Shown one piece after another: positions 25,950-35,007 of a DNA stretch of 64,000 nt. Both the position numbers and the translations under genes were made by a program. Source of the DNA: Salmonella enterica subsp. houtenae serovar Houten (lineage in GTDB: Bacteria > Pseudomonadota > Gammaproteobacteria > Enterobacterales > Enterobacteriaceae); the NCBI GenBank assembly GCA_900478215.1, contig LS483478.1, positions 1-64,000 on the forward strand, written 5' to 3'. Under the pieces are notes generated by a model. That model saw nothing but the letters and a program-made list of their open reading frames with translations. It made no database searches and was not told the origin of the DNA. Each line of letters begins with the position of its first letter. The first letter of the stretch is position 1.

Positions 25950-27350
25950 ATGAAAAAAATTACCCTCTATGCGACAACGGTTATCACCGTTGGGCTGTTA
26001 TGTTATTTAGGTTTGTCCGGGTATGTATGGTATTACGACAAACAGCGCAGTAAAAAAAGCGATGTGCAGGCCTCGGTTGTGGGTGAAAATAATAAAATAC
26101 TGGGTTATTTCAGGGAGAAAGGATGTGATTATTGTCATACGCCTTCCGCTGAACTGCCTTTTTATTCCTCTTTTCCGGTGGCGAAGCAGCTAATGGATTA
26201 CGACATCCAGCTCGGCTACAAATCGTTTAACCTGGAGGCGGTACGGGCCGCCCTGATTGCGGATACGCCGGTGCCGCAAAGCGAACTGAATAAAATTGAA
26301 TGGGTTATGCAACATCAGACTATGCCGCCAACCCGCTATGTCGCGCTGCACTGGGCGGGGGGCGTCAGCGATAAAGAGCGTACTGACATCCTGAACTGGA
26401 TAGCCGATCAGCGTGAACGTCACTATGCCAGCGCCGACACCGATGCCGCGCACCGGAATGAACCCGTTCAGCCTATTCCGCGCACTATTCCCATCGATGC
26501 GAAAAAAGTCGACTTAGGTTTCCGCCTTTATCATGATGAACGTTTATCCGGCGACAGCACAATATCCTGTGCGCATTGTCACGCGTTAAATGCGGGCGGC
26601 GTCGATGGCAGAAAAACCTCAATTGGCGTTGGCGGCGCGGTAGGACCAATAAATGCGCCGACGGTATTCAATTCCGTATTTAATATCGAACAATTTTGGG
26701 ATGGTCGTGCTGCAACCCTGCAAGCACAAGCAGGAGGACCGCCGTTAAATCCTATCGAAATGGCATCTAAATCCTGGGGTGAAATTATTAGCAAGCTTGA
26801 TAAAGATCCTGTCCTGAAAAAAGATTTCCAGGCGGTTTATCCGCAAGGATTTACCGGGGAAAATATTACTGATGCGATCGCCGAATTTGAAAAAACGTTG
26901 ATAACGCCAGATTCCGCCTTTGATAAATGGCTACGTGGAGATGAAAATGCGCTGACCGCGCAACAGAAGCACGGTTATCAATTATTTAAAGAGAATAAAT
27001 GTGCAACCTGTCACGGCGGTATCATTTTAGGCGGACGCTCTTTTGAACCACTGGGATTAAAGCGAGACTTTAATTTTGGCGAAATTACCGCAGCGGATAT
27101 TGGTCGTATGAACGTCACCAAAGAGGTTCGCGATAAATTACGGCAAAAAGTCCCGGGTTTACGCAACGTCGCGTTAACGGCGCCTTATTTCCATCGGGGC
27201 GACGTACCGACGCTGGATGGCGCGGTAAAACTGATGCTGCGTTATCAGGTTGGCACCGATCTACCGCAAAACGATATTGACGATATCGTCGCCTTCCTGG
27301 AAAGCCTGACCGGTGTTTATACGCCCTATCAACCTGAATATGCGCAATGA
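25950..27350 (+). CDS. ccp: Tri-haem cytochrome c peroxidase (YhjA/Ccp-like)
   Basis: This 466-residue protein matches the YhjA type of bacterial cytochrome c (quinol) peroxidase, which reduces hydrogen peroxide in the periplasm during oxygen-limited respiration. An N-terminal helix (ITLYATTVITVGLLCYLGL) anchors it. It has three CxxCH sites: CDYCH in the extra N-terminal domain, then CAHCH and CATCH in the two peroxidase haem domains; the extra haem separates it from di-haem enzymes. It has its own FNR-box promoter. Its stop overlaps the ATG of ccmA (ATGA), which suggests one transcript with the ccm genes. In E. coli the homologue lies elsewhere. Confidence 0.93.
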   Translation: MKKITLYATTVITVGLLCYLGLSGYVWYYDKQRSKKSDVQASVVGENNKILGYFREKGCDYCHTPSAELPFYSSFPVAKQLMDYDIQLGYKSFNLEAVRAALIADTPVPQSELNKIEWVMQHQTMPPTRYVALHWAGGVSDKERTDILNWIADQRERHYASADTDAAHRNEPVQPIPRTIPIDAKKVDLGFRLYHDERLSGDSTISCAHCHALNAGGVDGRKTSIGVGGAVGPINAPTVFNSVFNIEQFWDGRAATLQAQAGGPPLNPIEMASKSWGEIISKLDKDPVLKKDFQAVYPQGFTGENITDAIAEFEKTLITPDSAFDKWLRGDENALTAQQKHGYQLFKENKCATCHGGIILGGRSFEPLGLKRDFNFGEITAADIGRMNVTKEVRDKLRQKVPGLRNVALTAPYFHRGDVPTLDGAVKLMLRYQVGTDLPQNDIDDIVAFLESLTGVYTPYQPEYAQ

Positions 27351-27973
27351 CAATAATGCTTGAAGCCAGAGAACTGCACTGCGAGCGGGACGAGAGGACG
27401 CTGTTTCGCGGGCTGTCGTTCACCGTGGATGCCGGGGAGTGGGTGCAGGTCACCGGCGGCAACGGCGCGGGAAAAACCACCCTGCTGCGCCTGCTGACCG
27501 GGCTGGCGCGCCCGGACGGCGGGGAGGTGTACTGGCAGGGCGAGCCCCTGCGCCGCGTGCGCGACAGCTTCCATCACAGCCTGCTGTGGATCGGGCACCA
27601 GCCGGGGATCAAAACCCGTCTGACGGCGCGGGAGAACCTGCATTTCTTTCACCCCGGCGACGGCGCGCGCCTCCCGGAGGCGCTGGCGCAGGCCGGGCTG
27701 GCGGGATTTGAGGACGTGCCGGTCGCTCAGCTTTCGGCCGGGCAGCAGCGCCGGGTGGCGCTGGCCCGCCTGTGGCTGACCCGCGCCGCGCTGTGGGTGC
27801 TCGACGAACCGTTCACCGCCATTGACGTTAACGGCGTGGCGCGCCTCACCCGGCGGATGGCGGAGCATACGGCGCAGGGCGGGATGGTCATTCTCACCAC
27901 CCACCAGCCGCTGCCGGGGGCGGCGGACACCATCCGCCGCCTTGCGCTGACCGGCGGGGGGGCAGGGCTGTGA
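27347..27973 (+). CDS. ccmA: Haem exporter ATP-binding protein CcmA
   Basis: CcmA is the ATPase of the CcmAB(CD) complex that releases haem-loaded CcmE for cytochrome c maturation. The 208-residue ABC protein has Walker A GGNGAGKTT near residue 43, the signature LSAGQQRR near 128 and Walker B WVLDEP near 150. The ATG at 27347 overlaps the peroxidase stop by 4 bp; ATG 27356 is an alternative start closer to the E. coli N terminus. Base composition jumps sharply to high GC at this gene and stays high to ccmH. Confidence 0.96.
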   Translation: MTIMLEARELHCERDERTLFRGLSFTVDAGEWVQVTGGNGAGKTTLLRLLTGLARPDGGEVYWQGEPLRRVRDSFHHSLLWIGHQPGIKTRLTARENLHFFHPGDGARLPEALAQAGLAGFEDVPVAQLSAGQQRRVALARLWLTRAALWVLDEPFTAIDVNGVARLTRRMAEHTAQGGMVILTTHQPLPGAADTIRRLALTGGGAGL

Positions 27974-28629
27974 TGTGGCGGGTATTCTGTCTTGAACTGC
28001 GCGTGGCGTTCCGCCACAGCGCCGACATCGCCAGCCCGCTGTGGTTCTTCCTGATGGTCATCACCCTGTTTCCGTTAAGTATCGGGCCGGAGCCGCAGCT
28101 GCTGGCGCGTATTGCGCCGGGCATTATCCAGGTGGCGGCGCTGCTGGCCTCGCTGCTGGCGCTGGAGCGGTTGTTTCGCGACGACCTGCAGGACGGCAGC
28201 CTGGAGCAGTTGATGCTGCTGCCGGTGCCGCTGCCGGCGGTGGTGCTGGCGAAGGTGCTGGCCCACTGGACGGTGACCGGCCTGCCGCTGATTATTCTCT
28301 CCCCGCTGGTGGCGCTGCTGCTGGGAGTGGACGTGTACGGCTGGAAAATCATGGCGCTGACGCTGCTGCTCGGCACGCCGGCGCTGGGGTTTCTCGCCGC
28401 GCCGGGCGTCGGGCTGACGGCCGGTCTCCGGCGCGGCGGCGTCCTGCTGGGCATTCTGGTGCTGCCGCTGGCCATCCCGGTGCTGATTTTTGCCTCCGCG
28501 GCGATGGACGCGGCGTCGGCGCATTTACCCGTTGACGGCTATCTGGCGGTTCTGGGGGCGCTGCTGGCGGGCAGCGCGACGTTAAGCCCCTTTGCGACGG
28601 CGGCAGCGTTACGCATCAGCGTGCAGTAG
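27970..28629 (+). CDS. ccmB: Haem exporter membrane protein CcmB
   Basis: CcmB is the six-helix permease partner of CcmA. The 219-residue sequence is strongly hydrophobic and carries the family segment LERLFRDDLQDGSLEQLMLLP. Translation starts at GTG 27970 (GTGA overlap with the ccmA stop) or at the adjacent ATG 27973; the GTG gives the double Met start seen in homologues. It is the second gene of the tightly packed ccm operon. Confidence 0.96.
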   Translation: MMWRVFCLELRVAFRHSADIASPLWFFLMVITLFPLSIGPEPQLLARIAPGIIQVAALLASLLALERLFRDDLQDGSLEQLMLLPVPLPAVVLAKVLAHWTVTGLPLIILSPLVALLLGVDVYGWKIMALTLLLGTPALGFLAAPGVGLTAGLRRGGVLLGILVLPLAIPVLIFASAAMDAASAHLPVDGYLAVLGALLAGSATLSPFATAAALRISVQ

Positions 28630-28669
28630 CGCGGCTTTCATTCGTTTTGTTCTGAGTCAGGTGACGACT

Positions 28670-29407
28670 ATGTGGAAAACCCTTCATCAGCTGGCGGCGC
28701 CGCCCCGGCTGTATCAGATTTGCGGCAGGCTCGTGCCGTGGCTGGCGGTGGCCGGCATCATCGCGCTGGCCACGGGCTGGGTCCGGGGATTCGGCTTTGC
28801 GCCTGCGGACTACCAGCAGGGGGAGAGCTACCGCATTATGTATCTGCATGTCCCGGCGGCCATCTGGTCGATGGGGATTTATGCGGCGATGGCGGTGGCG
28901 GCGTTTACCGGGCTGGTCTGGCAGATGAAAATGGCCAGCCTTGCCGTCGCGGCGATGGCGCCGGTGGGGGCGGTGTATACCTTTATTGCGCTGGTGACAG
29001 GCTCCGCCTGGGGTAAACCGATGTGGGGCACCTGGTGGGTGTGGGACGCGCGCCTGACCTCGGAGCTGGTGCTGCTGTTTCTCTACGCCGGGGTCATCGC
29101 CCTGTGGCACGCCTTTGACGACCGCAAAATGGCCGGGCGCGCGGCGGGGATTCTGGTGCTGGTCGGGGTGGTGAACCTGCCGGTTATCCACTATTCCGTC
29201 GAGTGGTGGAACACCCTGCACCAGGGCTCCACCCGGATGCAGCAGAGTATCGACCCGGCGATGCGCTCGCCGCTGCGCTGGGCCATCGCCGGCTACCTGC
29301 TGCTCTTTATGACGCTTTCGCTGATGCGGATGCGCAACCTGATTTTACGCATGGAAAAACGCCGCCCGTGGGTGGGCGAACTGATACTGAAAAGGGGGCA
29401 GCGGTGA
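28670..29407 (+). CDS. ccmC: Haem handling protein CcmC
   Basis: CcmC presents haem to CcmE in the inner membrane. The ATG at 28670 gives 245 residues, the standard length; the longer in-frame reading begins inside ccmB and is rejected. It has six hydrophobic segments and the tryptophan-rich haem-binding motif WGTWWVWDARLTS near residues 115-127, flanked by conserved histidines (YLHVPAA, WNTLHQGST). It lies 40 bp after ccmB. Confidence 0.96.
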   Translation: MWKTLHQLAAPPRLYQICGRLVPWLAVAGIIALATGWVRGFGFAPADYQQGESYRIMYLHVPAAIWSMGIYAAMAVAAFTGLVWQMKMASLAVAAMAPVGAVYTFIALVTGSAWGKPMWGTWWVWDARLTSELVLLFLYAGVIALWHAFDDRKMAGRAAGILVLVGVVNLPVIHYSVEWWNTLHQGSTRMQQSIDPAMRSPLRWAIAGYLLLFMTLSLMRMRNLILRMEKRRPWVGELILKRGQR

Positions 29408-29616
29408 GGACGGCATTTTCATCGTGGAGCGATTTTTTCGCCATGGGCGGGTACGCCTTTTTTGTCTGGCTGGCGGTGGCGATGACCGTGGCGCCGCTGG
29501 CGGCGCTGGCGCTGCACACGGTGCTGCAGCGCCGGGCCATCCTGCGCGGCGTGGCGCAGCAGCGGGCGCGCGAGGCGCGGATGCGCGCCGCACAGGCGCA
29601 ACAGGAGGCCGCGTGA
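29404..29616 (+). CDS. ccmD: Haem exporter protein CcmD
   Basis: CcmD is a small single-helix membrane protein needed to release holo-CcmE from the CcmABC complex. From GTG 29404, which overlaps the ccmC stop, it is 70 residues: a conserved FFAMGGYAFFVW start of the helix and a cytoplasmic Arg/Ala-rich tail (QQRAREARMRAAQ). A longer upstream in-frame reading lies inside ccmC and is not used. It matches E. coli CcmD in length. Confidence 0.94.
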   Translation: MRTAFSSWSDFFAMGGYAFFVWLAVAMTVAPLAALALHTVLQRRAILRGVAQQRAREARMRAAQAQQEAA

Positions 29617-30092
29617 ACCTGCGACGTAAAAACCGGTTATGGGTGGTCTGCGCGGTGCTGGCGGGCCTGGCGCTGACCACCGCGCTGGTCCTGTATGCGC
29701 TGCGCGCGAATATCGACCTGTTCTATACCCCCGGGGAAATCCTCTACGGCAAGCGCGAGACGCAGCAGTTGCCGGCGGTGGGCCAGCGCCTGCGCGTCGG
29801 CGGGATGGTGATGCCCGGCAGCGTCAGGCGTGACCCGGACTCGCTGAGGGTGAACTTCAGCCTCTACGATGCCGAAGGCGTGGTGGCGGTGAGCTATGAC
29901 GGTATCCTGCCTGACCTGTTCCGCGAGGGGCAGGGGGTGGTGGTCCAGGGGGAGCTGGATACGCGCAACCACGTCCTGGCGCAGGAGGTGCTGGCCAGAC
30001 ATGACGAGAACTACACCCCGCCGGAAGTGGAAAAGGCGATGCAGGAAAACCACCGCCGCCCGCAAAGCGTCAATAAGGACACCTCATCATGA
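29613..30092 (+). CDS. ccmE: Haem chaperone CcmE
   Basis: CcmE is the periplasmic, membrane-anchored haem chaperone that carries covalently bound haem from CcmC to CcmF. GTG 29613 overlaps the ccmD stop and gives 159 residues, as in E. coli. One N-terminal helix precedes an OB-fold beta-barrel; the haem-binding histidine is in ARHDENY near residue 130. The family segment FYTPGEILYGKR is present. Confidence 0.96.
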   Translation: MNLRRKNRLWVVCAVLAGLALTTALVLYALRANIDLFYTPGEILYGKRETQQLPAVGQRLRVGGMVMPGSVRRDPDSLRVNFSLYDAEGVVAVSYDGILPDLFREGQGVVVQGELDTRNHVLAQEVLARHDENYTPPEVEKAMQENHRRPQSVNKDTSS

Positions 30093-32032
30093 TGCCTGAA
30101 TACGGTAACGCGCTGCTGTGCCTGGCGCTCGGCGTGGCGCTGCTGCTGTCCGTTTACCCGCTGTGGGGCGTGGCGCGCGGCGACGCGCGGATGATGGCGT
30201 CGGCCGGGGTGTTCGCCTGGCTGCTGTTTATCTGCGTGGCGGGCGCGTTTTTCGTGCTGGTGCACGCCTTTGTGGTCAACGACTTCACCGTGGCCTATGT
30301 CGCCGGCAACTCGAACACGCAGTTGCCGGTGTGGTACCGGGTGGCCGCCACCTGGGGGGCGCACGAGGGCTCGCTGCTGCTGTGGGTGCTGCTGATGAGC
30401 GGCTGGACCCTGGCGGTGGCGGTGTTCAGCCGGCCGGTGCCGGCGGATATCGTCGCCCGGGTGCTGGCGGTGATGGGGATGGTCTGCGCCGGTTTTCTGC
30501 TGTTCATCCTGTTCACCTCCAGCCCGTTCGCCCGCACGCTGCCGGCCTTCCCGGTGGAGGGGCGCGACCTGAACCCGCTGCTGCAGGACCCGGGGCTGAT
30601 TTTCCACCCGCCGCTGCTGTACATGGGCTATGTCGGCTTCTCGGTGGCCTTCGCCTTCGCCATCGCCGCGCTGCTGGGCGGGCGCCTGGACAGCGCGTTC
30701 GCCCGTTTTGCCCGCCCGTGGACGCTGGCGGCGTGGGTGTTCCTGACGCTGGGTATCGTGCTCGGCTCGGCGTGGGCCTACTACGAGCTGGGCTGGGGCG
30801 GCTGGTGGTTCTGGGACCCGGTGGAGAACGCCTCGTTTATGCCGTGGCTGGCGGGCACCGCCCTGCTGCACTCGCTGGCGGTCACCGAACAGCGCGCCGG
30901 CTTTAAGGCGTGGACGCTGCTGCTGTCCATCTGCGCCTTCTCGCTGTGCCTGCTGGGCACCTTCCTGGTGCGCTCCGGGGTGCTGGTGTCGGTGCACGCC
31001 TTCGCCTCCGACCCGGCGCGCGGGATGTTTATCCTCGCCTTTATGGTGCTGGTCACCGGCGGCTCGCTGCTGTTGTTCGCCGTGCGCGGGCACAGGGTGC
31101 GTTCGCGGGTGAACAACGCGCTGTGGTCGCGCGAGTCGCTGCTGCTCGGCAACAACGTCCTGCTGATGGCCGCCATGCTGGTGGTGCTGCTGGGTACCCT
31201 GCTGCCGCTGGTGCACAAACAGCTGGGGCTGGGCAGTATTTCGGTGGGGGAGCCGTTCTTTAACACCCTGTTCAGCGGACTGATGGTCCCCTTTGCCCTG
31301 CTGCTGGGCGTGGGACCGCTGGTGCGCTGGGGGCGGGACCGGCCGCGTAAAATCAGGGCGCTGCTGCTCACCGCCCTGGTCTCCACCCTGGCGCTGTCGG
31401 TACTGCTGCCGTGGCTGTTTCAGGACCGCATCGCCGCCATGGCGGTGGCCGGGATGGCGATGGCCTGCTGGATTGCGGTATTGGCGGTGGCGGAAGCCGT
31501 ACAGCGCGTGTCCCGCGGCACGAAGCCCCCCCTCAGCTACTGGGGGATGGTGGCGGCGCACCTCGGGCTGGCGGTGACGATTACCGGCATCGCCTTCAGC
31601 CAGAATTACAGCGTGGAGCGTGACGTGCGGATGCGGGCGGGCGACAGCGTGACCATTCACGACTACCGGTTCACCTTCCGGGAGGTGCGGGACCTCGCCG
31701 GGCCCAACTACCGCGGCGGGGTGGCCCTCATCGGGGTGACGCGCAACGGGGCGCCGGAGGCGGTGCTGCACGCGGAGAAACGGCTCTACAACACCAGCCG
31801 GATGGTGATGACCGAGGCGGCGATTGACGGCGGGCTGACCCGCGACCTGTACGCCGCGCTCGGGGAGGAGCTGGGCAACGGCGCGTGGGCCGTGCGCCTG
31901 TACTACAAGCCGTTTGTCCGCTGGATATGGGCAGGCGGCCTGCTGATGGCGCTGGGCGGGCTGCTGTGCCTGTCCGACCCGCGTTACCGCAAACGCCCCC
32001 CTTCCCGAAACCCTGCGCCGGAGGCCGGATGA
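30089..32032 (+). CDS. ccmF: Cytochrome c haem lyase subunit CcmF
   Basis: CcmF, with CcmH, ligates haem to apocytochrome CxxCH motifs at the outer face of the inner membrane. The 647-residue protein has many membrane helices and the tryptophan-rich WWD motif (GWGGWWFWDPVENASFMPW near 232-250), with conserved flanking histidines. It starts at ATG 30089, overlapping ccmE by 4 bp, and has the usual length. The very high GC content produces long spurious frames on the other strand. Confidence 0.97.
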   Translation: MMPEYGNALLCLALGVALLLSVYPLWGVARGDARMMASAGVFAWLLFICVAGAFFVLVHAFVVNDFTVAYVAGNSNTQLPVWYRVAATWGAHEGSLLLWVLLMSGWTLAVAVFSRPVPADIVARVLAVMGMVCAGFLLFILFTSSPFARTLPAFPVEGRDLNPLLQDPGLIFHPPLLYMGYVGFSVAFAFAIAALLGGRLDSAFARFARPWTLAAWVFLTLGIVLGSAWAYYELGWGGWWFWDPVENASFMPWLAGTALLHSLAVTEQRAGFKAWTLLLSICAFSLCLLGTFLVRSGVLVSVHAFASDPARGMFILAFMVLVTGGSLLLFAVRGHRVRSRVNNALWSRESLLLGNNVLLMAAMLVVLLGTLLPLVHKQLGLGSISVGEPFFNTLFSGLMVPFALLLGVGPLVRWGRDRPRKIRALLLTALVSTLALSVLLPWLFQDRIAAMAVAGMAMACWIAVLAVAEAVQRVSRGTKPPLSYWGMVAAHLGLAVTITGIAFSQNYSVERDVRMRAGDSVTIHDYRFTFREVRDLAGPNYRGGVALIGVTRNGAPEAVLHAEKRLYNTSRMVMTEAAIDGGLTRDLYAALGEELGNGAWAVRLYYKPFVRWIWAGGLLMALGGLLCLSDPRYRKRPPSRNPAPEAG

Positions 32033-32586
32033 AACGCAACGTACTGTTATTACCGTTACTGATTTTTCTGCTGATTGCCGCGGCGCTGCTGTGGCAACTG
32101 GCGCGGAACGCGGAAGGCGACGACCCGGCGGCCCTCGAGTCGGCGCTGACCGGGAAGCCGGTGCCGGCGTTCCGCCTGGAATCGCTGGACAGGCCGGGGC
32201 AGTATTACGGGGCGGAGGCGCTGACGCAGGGGAAACCGGTGCTGCTTAACGTCTGGGCCACGTGGTGCCCGACCTGCCGCGCCGAGCATCAGTACCTGAA
32301 CCGGCTTGCCGCGCAGGGTATCCGGGTGGTGGGGCTGAACTATAAGGACGACCGGGCGAAGGCGGTGGCCTGGTTACACACGCTGGGAAACCCGTATGCG
32401 CTGAGTTTATCGGACAGCGACGGGATGCTGGGGCTGGACCTGGGGGTGTACGGCGCGCCGGAAACCTTCCTCATCGACGGCAAAGGGATTATCCGCTACC
32501 GCCATGCGGGCGATTTGAACGCCCGGGTATGGGAAAGTGAAATGAAACCGCTGTGGGATAAATACAGCCGGGAGGCCGCGCAATGA
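32029..32586 (+). CDS. ccmG: Thiol:disulfide interchange protein CcmG/DsbE
   Basis: CcmG is a membrane-anchored periplasmic thioredoxin-like protein that keeps apocytochrome cysteines reduced for haem ligation. From ATG 32029 (4-bp overlap with ccmF) it is 185 residues: an N-terminal anchor, then a thioredoxin fold with the active site WCPTC near residues 79-83 and the family GVYGAPETF loop near 142-150. The longer in-frame reading inside ccmF is rejected. Confidence 0.96.
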   Translation: MKRNVLLLPLLIFLLIAAALLWQLARNAEGDDPAALESALTGKPVPAFRLESLDRPGQYYGAEALTQGKPVLLNVWATWCPTCRAEHQYLNRLAAQGIRVVGLNYKDDRAKAVAWLHTLGNPYALSLSDSDGMLGLDLGVYGAPETFLIDGKGIIRYRHAGDLNARVWESEMKPLWDKYSREAAQ

Positions 32587-33620
32587 GATTCCTCGTGGGG
32601 GTGCTGATGCTGCTTGTCTCCGGCTCAGCGCTGGCGACCATTGATGTGATGCCGTTTAAGGATGAGGCGCAGGAGCAGCAGTTCCGCCGGCTCACGGAGC
32701 AGCTGCGCTGTCCGAAATGCCAGAACAACAGCATTGCGGACTCGAACGCGATGATAGCCACCGACATGCGCCGGAAGGTGTATGACCTGATGCAGGAAGG
32801 AAAAAGCAATAAGGAGATTGTCGGTTATATGGTGGCGCGCTACGGCAACTTCGTCACCTACGACCCGCCGCTGACCCCGCTGACGGTGCTGCTGTGGGTG
32901 CTGCCGCTGGCCGCCATCGTGGCGGGCGGCTGGATAATCGTCGCCCGCACGCGCCGGCGGGTGCGCCTGCGCCGGGAGCCGTTGCCGGCGGACAGCCCGG
33001 TTTCCGGCGCGCGTGCCGGGTGGGGCGTTTACGTGCCGGGGGCCGTCATCGCGCTGGCGGTCAGCGCCGGCGGCTACGCCCTGACCGGCAGTTATCCGCA
33101 GGTGAGGGCCTGGCAGCAGGCGACGGCGCAGGCGCCCGGGCTGCTGGACAGGGCTCTGGACCCGGCGGCGCAGCCGCTGAATGAGGAAGAGATGGCGCGG
33201 CTGGCGCTGGGGCTGCGCACGCGCCTGCAGCGCGACCCCGGCAACGCTGAGGGCTGGATTATGCTGGGCCGCGCCGGCATGGCGCTGGGCGACGCCGGTA
33301 CGGCCACAGAGGCGTATGCGCAGGCTTACCGGCTGGACCCGGAAAACCGCAGGGCGGCGCTGGGCTACGCGGAGGCGCTGACGCGCTCGTCCGACCCGGA
33401 GGATAACCGCCGCGGCGGGGCGCTGCTGCGCCGGCTGGTGAGCCGCGACCACACGGATATCCGGGTGTTAAGCCTGTATGCGTTCAGCGCCTTTGAGCAG
33501 GGGCGCTTCGGCGAGGCGGTGGCGGCCTGGGAGATGATGCTGAAGTTACTGCCGGCCGGCGATGCGCGGCGGGCGGTGATTGAGCGCAGTATCCGCCAGG
33601 CGCTGGCGCAGGAGAAATAA
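32583..33620 (+). CDS. ccmH: Cytochrome c maturation protein CcmH (CcmH-CcmI fusion)
   Basis: This 345-residue protein combines the short CcmH thiol-reductase domain with a CcmI-like TPR domain, as in E. coli. A signal sequence is followed by the redox motif LRCPKCQN near residues 41-48 and two membrane helices. The C-terminal half has TPR-like helices (AEGWIMLGRAGMALGDAGTATEAYAQAYRLDPENR) that hold apocytochromes. It overlaps ccmG by 4 bp and ends the ccm block, where GC content falls back to the chromosomal level. Confidence 0.95.
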   Translation: MRFLVGVLMLLVSGSALATIDVMPFKDEAQEQQFRRLTEQLRCPKCQNNSIADSNAMIATDMRRKVYDLMQEGKSNKEIVGYMVARYGNFVTYDPPLTPLTVLLWVLPLAAIVAGGWIIVARTRRRVRLRREPLPADSPVSGARAGWGVYVPGAVIALAVSAGGYALTGSYPQVRAWQQATAQAPGLLDRALDPAAQPLNEEEMARLALGLRTRLQRDPGNAEGWIMLGRAGMALGDAGTATEAYAQAYRLDPENRRAALGYAEALTRSSDPEDNRRGGALLRRLVSRDHTDIRVLSLYAFSAFEQGRFGEAVAAWEMMLKLLPAGDARRAVIERSIRQALAQEK

Positions 33621-33628
33621 CCCCTGAC

Positions 33629-33655
33629 GGCCCGCTGGCGTGGCGCCATCGGGCC
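33629..33655 (+). terminator. Strong GC hairpin after ccmH
   Basis: GGCCCG pairs with CGGGCC and, inside it, TGGCG with CGCCA around a 3-nt loop, 9 bp after the ccmH stop. There is no T run, so it may protect the mRNA end or act with Rho rather than as a simple intrinsic terminator. Confidence 0.5.
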
Positions 33656-33779
33656 TGCCAGGTTCATTCAGGCCGGTAAGCCGGCATCTTGCTGTTATTG
33701 AAATGGCGATACGCTAAAGCCTGAAAGTGAAGCCTGTGTGAAGTATGATGGCGATCATCGTCTCTTATCAGGACATCCC

Positions 33780-35006
33780 ATGAAACAAATCACCTTTACG
33801 CCGCGCCATCACCAGCTTACCAACACCAATACCTGGACGCCTGACAGCCAGTGGCTGGTCTTTGATGTGCGACCTTCAGGCGCGTCATTTACGGGCGAGA
33901 CCATTGAGCGTGTAAATGTGCATACCGGCGAAGTGGAGGTGATTTATCGCGCCGCGCAGGGAGCCCATGTCGGTGTGGTGACGGTGCACCCTGCCGACAA
34001 TCGCTATGTGTTTATTCACGGTCCTGAAAACCCTGATGAGACGTGGCATTACGATTTTCACCACCGCCGGGGCGTCATTGCAACGCCAGAAGGCGTGACG
34101 AATCTGGATGCGATGGATATTACAGCGCCGTATACTCCTGGCGCGCTGCGCGGCGGCAGTCATGTCCATGTTTTTAGTCCGAACGGCGAGTGGGTTAGTT
34201 TTACCTATAACGACCACGTTCTGCATGAGCGCGATCCGGCGCTGGATCTGCGCAATGTCGGCGTTGCTGTGCCATATGGGCCAGTAACGGTGCCGGTTCA
34301 GCACCCGCGCGAATACAGCGGTAGCCACTGGTGCGTGCTGGTTAGCCGCACGACGCCTGCTCCGGGACCGGGCAGCGACGATATTAACCGGGCCTATGAA
34401 GAGGGCTGGGTGGGCAACCACCAGATCGCCTTTATTGGCGATACGCTGTCGCTGACGGGAGAAAAAATCCCGGAGCTGTTTATTGTCGATTTACCGTGTA
34501 ATGAAAACGGCTGGAAACAGGCAGGCGACACGCCGCTGACGGGAACCGAATCAACTATGCCATCGCCGCCGATGGGCGTGGTTCAGCGGCGCCTTACCTT
34601 TACTCACCATCGTGTTTATCCTGGACTCACTAACGAACCGCGACACTGGGTCCGCTGTAATCCGCAGGCGACAGAGATCGCCTTTTTGATGCGGGACGAC
34701 AACGGCGTGGCGCAACTGTGGCTGATATCGCCGCAGGGAGGAGAGCCCCGTCAGTTAACCCATCACGCGACCGGCGTGCAGTCAGCGTTTAACTGGCATC
34801 CGTCGGGTAAATGGCTGGGACTGGTGCTGGAGAATCGGATTGTCTGCTGTGACGCTCAGAGTGGGAAAATCGACTTTTTAACCGCCAGGCATGATAACCC
34901 GCCGTCTGCGGACGCCGTCGTTTTTTCACCGGATGGGCGATACATCGCATGGATGGAAGAGGTGAAAGGTTTCCGTCAGCTATGGATGACGGAAACCGGG
35001 CGATAA
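33780..35006 (+). CDS. yidR: DUF3748 beta-propeller protein YidR
   Basis: The ATG at 33780 gives a 408-residue protein similar to E. coli YidR. It has TolB/WD40-like propeller blades (GEPRQLTHHATGVQSAFNWHPSGKW, DAVVFSPDGRYIAWM) and resembles oligogalacturonide-lyase-type propellers, but its function is not established. No signal peptide is seen, so it is likely cytosolic. It converges on yidQ, with the stops only 1 bp apart. Confidence 0.9.
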   Translation: MKQITFTPRHHQLTNTNTWTPDSQWLVFDVRPSGASFTGETIERVNVHTGEVEVIYRAAQGAHVGVVTVHPADNRYVFIHGPENPDETWHYDFHHRRGVIATPEGVTNLDAMDITAPYTPGALRGGSHVHVFSPNGEWVSFTYNDHVLHERDPALDLRNVGVAVPYGPVTVPVQHPREYSGSHWCVLVSRTTPAPGPGSDDINRAYEEGWVGNHQIAFIGDTLSLTGEKIPELFIVDLPCNENGWKQAGDTPLTGTESTMPSPPMGVVQRRLTFTHHRVYPGLTNEPRHWVRCNPQATEIAFLMRDDNGVAQLWLISPQGGEPRQLTHHATGVQSAFNWHPSGKWLGLVLENRIVCCDAQSGKIDFLTARHDNPPSADAVVFSPDGRYIAWMEEVKGFRQLWMTETGR

Positions 35007-35007
35007 A

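Noticed and set aside
30011..31771. 586-codon minus-strand frame opposite ccmF
   Set aside because: Low-complexity His/Gln/Arg-rich translation produced by the very GC-rich codon use of ccmE and ccmF; a mirror frame, not a gene.
32625..33452. 275-codon minus-strand frame opposite ccmH
   Set aside because: Same GC-driven artefact; no start signal and arginine/alanine-rich low-complexity product.
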